A stretch of 12,510 nt of DNA from positions 1-12,510 of the forward strand of contig DAIEHU010000047.1 in NCBI GenBank assembly GCA_027353395.1, in the 5' to 3' direction. Position 1 is the stretch's first letter. Every line of letters starts with the position of its first letter. Made by a program: the position numbers and the translations under genes. Shown in pieces: positions 7,084 to 12,510 of this stretch. Below the pieces are notes generated by a model. The model had not been told where the DNA came from, did not search any database, and saw nothing but the letters and a program-made list of their open reading frames with translations. This DNA comes from Desulfobacteraceae bacterium. GTDB lineage: Bacteria > Desulfobacterota > Desulfobacteria > Desulfobacterales > Desulfosalsimonadaceae.

Positions 7084-7746
7084 TTATTTGTGACATTGAA
7101 AACAGGCCCCCTTACGACCGGTTTTTTCCTCATGGCACTTGGCGCAATCGTTCATCTTCATGGGCAGCGGCGCTCCGGGTTCGGGCTTTCCCAGCCGTGA
7201 AATGTTTTTGCCCCAGATGTCCCGGCTGTATCCGGTCAGCCTGTTTTCTTCATAAACACGGGTGTGTTCGGATGTGCCGATATCCCCGTGGCAGCTTTCG
7301 CAGGACATGCCTGCTCCCATCACATGGGCGGCATGGGAAAAAAAGACGCAATCGGGTTGTTTGGAATAATTGAGCCATGGGACTTCGATGCCCGGCGTTA
7401 CGTATTCATCCACAAATTTGATCTCTTCCGGGTTACCCGTTTGGGCGGATTCATGGCAGTCGACGCATTTGCTTAAGTCCGGCATTCCGGTGAAGCTGCC
7501 GTCTTTTTCAAAATAATGGCAGGAGTCGCATCCGTCGCTGACCGTTTCCAGATGAACGGCATGGTTGAAATCAATGGGCTGTTTTTTTTTGGAATAGAGC
7601 ATCTCCGGGAACAGAATCCATCCGGCCAGTAAACTCCCCGCAAAGCCGATCATGAAAAAAAGGCCAACGCCCCAGCCGGATGCTTGAATGGCTGAATCCG
7701 GCGTTGCCTTTGTTGAAGCTGCGTGATGATGGCCGTTGCTGCCCAT
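7084..7746 (-). CDS. qrcA: Menaquinone reductase Qrc, multihaem cytochrome c subunit QrcA
   Basis: The periplasmic electron-entry subunit, 220 residues. A hydrophobic segment at about 25-47 (WGVGLFFMIGFAGSLLAGW) lacks an obvious cleavage site and probably remains as a membrane anchor. Five classical haem-attachment motifs follow: CDSCH (73-77), CVDCH (94-98), CESCH (149-153), CAKCH (201-205) and CFQCH (215-219). Five further histidines (62, 65, 138, 141, 161) can serve as distal ligands, so exactly ten His follow the anchor, the number needed for five bis-His haems. D. vulgaris QrcA is described as a hexahaem protein; here an extra C133 sits in DCVFFSHAAH but gives no CxxCH. The ATG at 7746 has GGAG 5 bases upstream. 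It would accept electrons from type I tetrahaem cytochrome c3. The resB/ccsA genes directly upstream supply haem attachment. Confidence 0.92.
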   Translation of the reverse strand: MGSNGHHHAASTKATPDSAIQASGWGVGLFFMIGFAGSLLAGWILFPEMLYSKKKQPIDFNHAVHLETVSDGCDSCHYFEKDGSFTGMPDLSKCVDCHESAQTGNPEEIKFVDEYVTPGIEVPWLNYSKQPDCVFFSHAAHVMGAGMSCESCHGDIGTSEHTRVYEENRLTGYSRDIWGKNISRLGKPEPGAPLPMKMNDCAKCHEEKTGRKGACFQCHK

Positions 7747-7820
7747 GGGAACTCCGTCAGGTCTATCCTTGGGGGTCGTGATGGCGCGCCTGTTGGATTA
7801 TTAAAAAACGGGTTTGATGA

Positions 7821-8663
7821 TTACTGATAGCTGTGCAGACCCGGAAGCAGGTTTACGCCGAAATAGGTAAACAGCATGGCGAGAAATCCGATAAATGACA
7901 GCAGCGCAATTTTTTTCCCTTTCCATCCCCGCATCAGCCGTGCGTGAAGCAGGCTTGCATAGATCAGCCAGGTGACCAGCGACCAGGTTTCCTTGGGATC
8001 CCATCCCCAGTATCGGCCCCAGGCCTGGTTGGCCCATACCGCACCGGTAATGATGCCGATGGACAAAAAGAGGAACCCGAATGTCACCATCTGGTGGGTC
8101 AGGTCATCCAGAATGTCGAAGGACGGAATCCGGCTGGTGATTACAGATGGCTGTTCGCCGGACGCCTTCGCTTCCTTTGAGGATTTTACAAGAAACATGA
8201 TGCTGATGCCGAATGCGATGGTAAAGGCGGCGTATCCGATGAAGCAGGTCATGACATGGGCGATCAGCCAGTTGCTCTTTAACGCGGGAATCAGCGGCTG
8301 AATGGCGTTATTAAGTTTCAACGCCGCATAGGCCATGGATAAAAATGACACGAGGGAGGCGATGGCCCCGAGAATCCGCAGTTTGTATTTGAATTCCACA
8401 AACAGGTAAAGGATCGCAATGGTCAGGGCGAAAAAAATCAGGGATTCATAGAGATTGGTCAACGGAGCGCGCCCGATGCCCATTTGATTGGATTCCACCC
8501 ACCGGCGCAGAATCCCGGCCAGATTGCCGATAGCCGCAATGGTGAGGGCCGCGGTGGCCAGTTTGCCGGGCATCGGTTTTTTAAAAACCCAGGCGATCAT
8601 ATACAGCAAGGCGGCGGCCCCGTATATAAATGTAATAATTGAAAATATTTCAGAACTGGTCAT
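7821..8663 (-). CDS. ccsA: Cytochrome c biogenesis protein CcsA/ResC (System II haem handling)
   Basis: A polytopic membrane protein of 280 residues that, with ResB/Ccs1, moves haem across the membrane and presents it to apocytochromes for thioether attachment. About eight hydrophobic segments are visible. The tryptophan-rich WWD signature occupies residues 210-228 (WANQAWGRYWGWDPKETW), and conserved histidines likely to ligate haem lie before it (H136 in NWLIAHV) and after it (H240 in SLLHARL). The PLTNLYESL segment (67-75) is also typical of the family. The start is the ATG at 8663 with AAGGA 8 bases upstream, 14 bases after the resB stop. The split ccsB-ccsA arrangement (not fused) is seen. 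It lies 74 bases ahead of qrcA, consistent with a shared transcript. The CcmC/CcmF family also has WWD, but the ResB partner settles System II. Confidence 0.95.
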   Translation of the reverse strand: MTSSEIFSIITFIYGAAALLYMIAWVFKKPMPGKLATAALTIAAIGNLAGILRRWVESNQMGIGRAPLTNLYESLIFFALTIAILYLFVEFKYKLRILGAIASLVSFLSMAYAALKLNNAIQPLIPALKSNWLIAHVMTCFIGYAAFTIAFGISIMFLVKSSKEAKASGEQPSVITSRIPSFDILDDLTHQMVTFGFLFLSIGIITGAVWANQAWGRYWGWDPKETWSLVTWLIYASLLHARLMRGWKGKKIALLSFIGFLAMLFTYFGVNLLPGLHSYQ

Positions 8664-8677
8664 TTATTCGTTCCTTT

Positions 8678-10054
8678 TCAAGCCGCGCTGAGCTGTTTCA
8701 AATGATGGGATATCCGGCGAATGACAGTGTTCATGCCGGGTCTGTGCTTGCCGGATATTCCGGCGATCACCACCTGCGCGCCGGCGCCTTTGTTGGATAA
8801 CTGGATGCATATGGTCTGATGAAACATAAAAAAAGTAATGTAGCATCCTATGATCATGAATAAAAATCCCGCATACACCACTGGAACGCCGGGATCCCGG
8901 GTGACCTGAAGGCCGGTATAATATTTATATAGAACATTGGATATGGTAATGACAAAGTCGCCCTGACGCATCATGTCGAAACGGGGATGATCCACCGAAA
9001 CCAGAACCGGCTCCGGCTCCTTGCCCGTGGGGATCATGGTGCAGATGAAGGTCTTTCCAAGATTAAATCCGCTGTATTCGAAACTGGTTCGGAAATCCTT
9101 GACGATAAATTTGCCCGCGCCGTTCGGCATGTCGATGGGTTTGTCGAAGCCCGCTTCCACATCATAGAGAGAACCGGATTCCCTCTCGGTAAAGGTCACG
9201 GTAAATTTATCGGAGGGCATTTCGCCGTAGCTGGATTGAAAGATATTGACGCCTTCAAACCGCAGGGGGGCGTTTACGAGAATATCCTGCCGGGTCACGG
9301 TCCGGCCATTTTTGATGATGGACAGGCGGGACCGGTATTCTTTGGGCATCCCCGAATCATAGAAGCTGACATCAAAGTCGTCGCATCGTATCTGAAAATC
9401 CAGCTTTTTCTCCGACGAATGGTTGCCGAGAAAAATGGTGTCCGCCGATTCCCCTTCCGGGATATTCACTGTTCCGTCAAATCCAAAAATCGACCCGATG
9501 AGTCCGCCGGCCACCATCAATATAACACTCAGATGCACCGCATACACGCCCAGGCTGGTCCAACGGCCTTTTTCCCCGAAAATAAAATACCCGCTTTCCG
9601 TTTTTTGGGACAGAGAAACTGAAAACCGTTTGCTGATATAGGGATGAAAGATATCATGCAGGGCCTCCGGAGAACTGCCGGATGTCCATTCTTCGCGGTT
9701 TTTTACCTTTTGAAAACGGTTTGCGTCAAAAGAAGGGCGTTTGGGGAAAATGATTTTCCAGGTGGAAGACAGCCGCTCGATGGAGCATATGGTAATATTG
9801 ATGGTCAGGAGGCACAAAAGCGCGCGAAACCACCAGGAATGGTACATATCAAAAAAATCAAGAGCATTGAATAAGTTAAAGAGATTTTCCCCGTATTGAC
9901 GGGTATAGACCTCGGGGATCCCGTTCTGGGGGATGACGGTGCCGATGACAGATGTTGCTGCAAGCGACAGCAGGACCGACATGGACAGTTTCACGGAAGT
10001 GAAGAATTTCCATATCTTGCGGAGAAGGCTGTCTGGGTTTGTTGATTTTGTCAT
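8678..10054 (-). CDS. resB: Cytochrome c biogenesis protein ResB/Ccs1 (CcsB)
   Basis: The partner of CcsA in System II, 458 residues. Three hydrophobic segments lie in the first half (about 22-42, 74-94 and 166-190) and a fourth near the C-terminus (about 391-413), with a large domain of roughly 200 residues between the third and fourth, predicted to be periplasmic, that chaperones apocytochrome c. A histidine in the third helix (H174, VYAVHLSVIL) matches the conserved haem-ligand position. The segment YYTGLQVTRDPGVPVVYAGF is the C-terminal family signature and leads into the last helix and H412. The ATG at 10054 has a weak GGA 8-9 bases upstream. It is the first gene of the minus-strand cluster, so the unit's promoter should lie in 10055-10334. 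After the signature helix there is a basic C-terminal tail of about 45 residues. Confidence 0.95.
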   Translation of the reverse strand: MTKSTNPDSLLRKIWKFFTSVKLSMSVLLSLAATSVIGTVIPQNGIPEVYTRQYGENLFNLFNALDFFDMYHSWWFRALLCLLTINITICSIERLSSTWKIIFPKRPSFDANRFQKVKNREEWTSGSSPEALHDIFHPYISKRFSVSLSQKTESGYFIFGEKGRWTSLGVYAVHLSVILMVAGGLIGSIFGFDGTVNIPEGESADTIFLGNHSSEKKLDFQIRCDDFDVSFYDSGMPKEYRSRLSIIKNGRTVTRQDILVNAPLRFEGVNIFQSSYGEMPSDKFTVTFTERESGSLYDVEAGFDKPIDMPNGAGKFIVKDFRTSFEYSGFNLGKTFICTMIPTGKEPEPVLVSVDHPRFDMMRQGDFVITISNVLYKYYTGLQVTRDPGVPVVYAGFLFMIIGCYITFFMFHQTICIQLSNKGAGAQVVIAGISGKHRPGMNTVIRRISHHLKQLSAA

Positions 10055-10110
10055 TATATCAATCCGTTAAAATTATTTTGATTCGTAATTTTTATTCATA
10101 ACAAATAATA

Positions 10111-10116
10111 ATTATA
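10111..10116 (-). promoter_or_regulatory. Possible -10 element for the resB-ccsA-qrc unit
   Basis: On the minus strand these bases read TATAAT, an exact sigma-70 -10 consensus, which would give a leader of about 50 bases before the resB ATG. No good -35 is seen at 16-18 bases upstream (the hexamer there is ACAGGC at 17), and that spot overlaps an inverted repeat. If real, the promoter would be weak alone or dependent on an activator. The AT-rich setting makes a chance match fairly likely. Confidence 0.3.
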
Positions 10117-10132
10117 GAGGCAAACAATTAAT

Positions 10133-10151
10133 GGCCTGTATCATCCAGGCC
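10133..10151. repeat. Inverted repeat GGCCTG-N7-CAGGCC upstream of resB
   Basis: Perfect 6-bp arms (10133-10138 and 10146-10151) are separated by seven bases. It lies about 80-100 bases upstream of the resB start and spans the place where a -35 box would be expected for the -10 candidate. No T-run follows closely on either strand, so it is not an intrinsic terminator. A dimeric regulator's operator is one reading; chance is another. Confidence 0.35.
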
Positions 10152-10229
10152 GTAATAGCGGTTAAAAAGCGGTCAGCGGGTGTTTGGCATACCGATGGCC
10201 GGGACTTTTTTTTCAGGAAGCCCCATTGA

Positions 10230-10255
10230 ATGTCTTGCGGACATGCGTTTTTTTT
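10230..10255 (+). terminator. Weak hairpin with T-tract in the leader of the LpoB-like gene
   Basis: ATGTC (10230-10234), loop TTGCG, then GACAT (10240-10244), a GCG spacer and eight Ts (10248-10255). The five-pair stem is short and AT-containing and the T-run is offset by three bases, so it would be a poor terminator. It could attenuate transcription into the LpoB-like gene or simply be a coincidence. Confidence 0.25.
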
Positions 10256-10334
10256 CATATGAATAGAAAGCCGTTTTTGAAAGCGGCGAAGATTGGCTTT
10301 GAATGTAATTTGCTGATTTAAAAGGAGATAGTCA

Positions 10335-10955
10335 ATGTTTGAGAACGCTTGGACGAAAAGTATGGCATTGGGCTGGATTATCATGGCCCTGTCGATGATG
10401 GCGGGTTGCAGCGCCACCACCCGTGATCTTTCGCCGGATGACGTGGTGCACTATGATGAAAATTATGATTTTTCAGATAAAAAGCTGATTGTGAGCCGTC
10501 TGGTGGACTCGCTGATGCGCAAATCCCCTCTGGCGGCGCGTGATGACCGGCCGGTGCTGGTCATATACAATGTGGCGAACCATACAGACGAGCATATTGA
10601 AACCGGTGGCATCACGGATGATATCCGTCAGGAGATCCTCCAATCCGGAAAAGCCCGGTTTGTCAACGAAGTTCAGCGGGATACCATTCAGAGAGAATCC
10701 GACTATCAATACGGCGGCAATGTCAGCCCGGAGACCCGGATTCAGCGGGCCAGGCAGGTGGGGGCCGAGTATAAGATATCTGGAACCCTGCGCTCCATCA
10801 CCAAGGAACAGCCCAGACAGGTGCGCCTTAAAAGAAAGACCCTTCAGTATTACAGTCTGGTCCTGGAGCTGACGGACTTGCAGACCGGTCTGATCGAGTG
10901 GACGGACAATGTGGAAATCGTCAGGGAAGCTTCAAAACCCTTTATCGGATGGTAA
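10335..10955 (+). CDS. LpoB-like outer-membrane lipoprotein
   Basis: A 206-residue lipoprotein with a signal peptide ending in the lipobox MAGC (C25); Ser at +2 predicts outer-membrane sorting by the E. coli rule. The remainder fits the LpoB family (penicillin-binding-protein activator). Its signs are a VLVIYNVANHTDEHIETG strand-turn segment near residue 75-92, an Arg-rich QRARQVGAEYKISGTL helix-strand, and the C-terminal signature YYSLVLELTDLQTGLIEWTD, ending KPFIGW. The start is the ATG at 10335 with AGGAG 7 bases upstream. In enterobacteria LpoB stimulates PBP1B, but relatives in other phyla are widespread without evidence of that partner, so the function here is uncertain. It is followed after 10 bases by a second lipoprotein gene; such LpoB/COG3014 pairs occur in other proteobacteria. 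Confidence 0.85.
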   Translation: MFENAWTKSMALGWIIMALSMMAGCSATTRDLSPDDVVHYDENYDFSDKKLIVSRLVDSLMRKSPLAARDDRPVLVIYNVANHTDEHIETGGITDDIRQEILQSGKARFVNEVQRDTIQRESDYQYGGNVSPETRIQRARQVGAEYKISGTLRSITKEQPRQVRLKRKTLQYYSLVLELTDLQTGLIEWTDNVEIVREASKPFIGW

Positions 10956-10965
10956 CCGGTACGTG

Positions 10966-12228
10966 ATGAAAGACGTTTCCTCCGCTGGCCGGAACGCCAG
11001 GCGCTGGTGTGTGCTGGTTTTTTTTTCCGCCGCCGCAGTCATGTCCGGATGCGCATCCGCCAGATTGCAGCAGGCCAGAAGCGAGTTCTACAGCGGTAAT
11101 CTGGGAGAGGCGTCCGCCGCATTGTCCAGTCCGGATAAAGTTTCCAGCCGGGAACAGCTTCTCTTTTATATGGAAAAGGGATTGATCCTTCATTATGCCG
11201 GACAGTATCCGGAAAGCATTCTTCTGCTGCGGAAGGCTTCTGATTTGATCCAGGCCCAGGAAGTCATCAGCGCAAGCCAGCAGGTCGCTTCCATGGTCAC
11301 CACCGAATGGATCACCGAATATAAAGGGGAGTATGCGGAGCGGTTGTTTGTCCACACCTATCTGATGATGGACTATCTCCTGGTCAATGACCCGGAATCC
11401 GCGCTGGTGGAGGCCAAGCAGGCATTGGCCGTGTATAAGGATTATCCGGAAGCCTGTTCCGGGGATTTGTTCACCCGCGCCCTGATCGCCCATTGCTTTG
11501 AGGCGGAGGGGGAAATCAATGACGCTTATATTGAATACAAGAAACTGGCTGAGTTATTGCCGAGCCCTGCACTGGTGGCGGACAGATTATGCGATTTGGG
11601 GTCGCGCCTGGGGTTTTCGGATGACGTAAAACGCTACCAGAAGTATCTGCCGCCATCAGCGGGAAAATCACCAAAGACGGACGAGGCTGCCGAGTTGATT
11701 GTGTTTGCGGCCCAGGGCCGTGCGCCGGTGAAAGTGCCCCAGAATATTGTGCTTCCGCCGTCCATCCGGTTTTCTTTCGCCACTTATGAAAACGTCACCG
11801 ATGGTTTTTATCCGGTGGCCGCGCATGGATCGAATGGGACGGAAACCGGGAGCCCCATCACCACCGATGTGGGGCGGGTGCTAAGAACCTCCCTGAAGGA
11901 TCGGTTGACCCAGATCATCGCCAAGGAAACCGCCAGGGCCGTCGCCAAGGAGGCCATTGCAAGGCAAGTGGATGACCCGCTGGCGGAGCTTCTGGTCCGC
12001 ATCGCGCTGCTGATCATGGAGGAGCCCGATACCCGATGCTGGGAAACCCTGCCCGCCTATTTGACTCTGGTACGGGTTCCGCTTTACAAAGGGCGCAACC
12101 GCATCGATCTGGGGCAGGAAGGCGGGATGCCAGTCCTGGAAATTACTGTTACCCCGGAACATCCCAGATATTACTATCAGTCTGTTAGAGACGGCGGCGA
12201 TTACCACCCCGTGAGCGCTTCTCCGTAA
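10966..12228 (+). CDS. COG3014-type lipoprotein with helical-repeat N-terminal half
   Basis: An uncharacterised lipoprotein of 420 residues from the ATG at 10966. A basic signal peptide (R9, R12, R13) leads to a lipobox MSGC with C29; Ala at +2 suggests the outer membrane. Residues about 30-225 are helical and repeat-like (ARSEFYSGNLGEASAAL, ALVEAKQALAVYKDYPEA, DAYIEYKKLAELLP), resembling TPRs. The second half holds the family features: FATYENVTDGFYPV, an Ala/Lys-rich amphipathic stretch (IIAKETARAVAKEAIARQV), then DTRCWETLPAYLTLVRVPL. An ATG at 10909 would extend the frame into the LpoB-like gene, but it would bury the signal peptide, so 10966 is chosen; its ribosome-binding site is weak, suggesting coupling to the gene 10 bases upstream. 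Its role is unknown; an envelope scaffold is plausible. Confidence 0.8.
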   Translation: MKDVSSAGRNARRWCVLVFFSAAAVMSGCASARLQQARSEFYSGNLGEASAALSSPDKVSSREQLLFYMEKGLILHYAGQYPESILLLRKASDLIQAQEVISASQQVASMVTTEWITEYKGEYAERLFVHTYLMMDYLLVNDPESALVEAKQALAVYKDYPEACSGDLFTRALIAHCFEAEGEINDAYIEYKKLAELLPSPALVADRLCDLGSRLGFSDDVKRYQKYLPPSAGKSPKTDEAAELIVFAAQGRAPVKVPQNIVLPPSIRFSFATYENVTDGFYPVAAHGSNGTETGSPITTDVGRVLRTSLKDRLTQIIAKETARAVAKEAIARQVDDPLAELLVRIALLIMEEPDTRCWETLPAYLTLVRVPLYKGRNRIDLGQEGGMPVLEITVTPEHPRYYYQSVRDGGDYHPVSASP

Positions 12229-12239
12229 AAATCATTGAG

Positions 12240-12510
12240 CTATTTCTTTTTCCCCGGTTCGGCAGCCGCTTTGGATTTGGGTTCGGGCGCAATCACCACG
12301 GTGGCGGCGTTCGCATTATTCAGGTATTGTTTCGATAGTGCGTTCAGCTCCGCTGCTGTTATGGACGCATAATCCGCTTCAAACGTCCGGCACCAGTCCA
12401 GTTGGGCCGGGAACCGGCTGGAACCCTTCATGACGTTGTCCAGCCAGTAGGAATTGGTTTTGACCCGTTCACGAATGGAGGTGAGGATGGGCTTGATGGC
12501 CCGCTGTAAT
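12240..12510 (-). CDS. M16 (insulinase-like) zinc protease, C-terminal fragment
   Basis: The last 89 codons of a gene that enters from the right edge and stops with TAG at 12240-12242. The segment RERVKTNSYWLDNVM, followed by QLDWCRTFEADYASITAAEL and LSKQYLN, matches the C-terminal domain of bacterial M16 peptidases of the PqqL type ('NSYWL ... R-x-x-DY-x-x-IT-x-x-EL-x-x-L-x-x-YL'). This is followed by VVIAPEP and a Lys/Ala-rich tail ending PGKKK. The catalytic HxxEH motif would lie in the N-terminal domain outside the window. Such proteases are usually periplasmic or membrane-attached. It converges on the lipoprotein pair with 11 bases between stops and no visible terminator hairpin. Confidence 0.85.
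   Translation of the reverse strand, partial: LQRAIKPILTSIRERVKTNSYWLDNVMKGSSRFPAQLDWCRTFEADYASITAAELNALSKQYLNNANAATVVIAPEPKSKAAAEPGKKK

Larger units (their letters stand above)
10055..10334. other. Divergent intergenic region between resB and the LpoB-like gene
   Basis: About 280 bases separate two divergently transcribed genes, and the first 75 on the resB side are strikingly AT-rich. It must hold promoters for both directions. Listed separately are a possible -10 element, an inverted repeat and a hairpin with a T-tract. No conserved gene is seen; a possible 32-codon plus-strand ORF at 10131-10229 is discussed as a finding. TTCATATGAA (10254-10263) is a short perfect palindrome. A weak plus-strand sigma-70-like pair, TTGCGG (10235-10240) and TATGAA (10258-10263) with 17 bases between, could serve the LpoB-like gene. 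I would not rely on it. Confidence 0.6.

Noticed and set aside
4729..7746. Polysulfide, thiosulfate or nitrate reductase instead of Qrc
   Set aside because: The separate multihaem cytochrome with an N-terminal anchor, followed by a molybdopterin-family subunit, a 16-Cys subunit and a ten-helix NrfD protein in this order, is the Qrc layout.
8987..9622. 211-codon plus-strand ORF opposite resB
   Set aside because: It is the largest shadow frame in the window, but resB on the other strand has full family signatures, and the antisense product shows no known motif.
10181..10215. GGCAT/ATGGCC near-repeat followed by eight Ts
   Set aside because: The stem needs a bulge and only five pairs, and no plus-strand gene of confidence lies upstream to terminate.
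10112..10420. 102-codon minus-strand ORF in the divergent intergenic region
   Set aside because: It overlaps the start of the LpoB-like gene, lacks a ribosome-binding site, and would place a gene across the likely resB promoter.
1..12510. CRISPR arrays, insertion sequences, tRNA or rRNA genes, phage or defence genes
   Set aside because: No regularly spaced repeats, transposase motifs, terminal inverted repeats or structural RNA sequences were seen; nearly all bases belong to ordinary genes.

Overview
The window reads as a chromosomal segment from a sulfate-reducing bacterium of the Desulfobacterota, probably Desulfobacterales. That placement rests on a complete four-gene set for the quinone reductase complex Qrc (qrcABCD). 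Qrc passes electrons from periplasmic hydrogenases and formate dehydrogenases, through c-type cytochromes, to menaquinone during sulfate respiration. The lineage call is inference from gene content; no rRNA or tRNA is present, and there are no mobile elements, CRISPR arrays or long repeats.

Positions 1-10054 hold ten genes, all on the minus strand and tightly spaced, so they may form one long transcription unit read from right to left. In transcription order they are: resB and ccsA (System II cytochrome c maturation); qrcA (multiheme cytochrome c), qrcB (Tat-exported molybdopterin-oxidoreductase-family subunit), qrcC (16-cysteine ferredoxin-like subunit) and qrcD (NrfD-like membrane subunit); a 54-residue single-helix membrane protein; murA (first committed step of peptidoglycan synthesis); glpX (class II fructose-1,6-bisphosphatase); and the N-terminal 31 codons of a metallo-beta-lactamase-fold hydrolase that runs off the left edge. 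The first two genes make the machinery that attaches haem to cytochromes such as QrcA, so enzyme and assembly factors sit side by side. The short membrane protein lies directly after qrcD and its stop overlaps the murA start (TGATG).

Positions 10055-10334 are a divergent intergenic region, AT-rich near resB. It holds a possible promoter for the long minus-strand unit, a perfect 6-bp inverted repeat, and a short hairpin followed by eight Ts on the plus strand.

Positions 10335-12228 carry two plus-strand lipoprotein genes. The first is LpoB-like and the second is a COG3014-type lipoprotein with a repeat-rich helical N-terminal half. They probably form a small envelope operon. The last 271 bases hold the C-terminus of a minus-strand M16 (insulinase-like) zinc protease gene. 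It converges on the lipoprotein pair with only 11 bases between the stop codons.

The points most worth following up are the unannotated small membrane protein in the qrc cluster, the five-haem (not six) motif count in QrcA with an extra cysteine, and the linkage of Qrc with its cytochrome maturation system and with murA and glpX.
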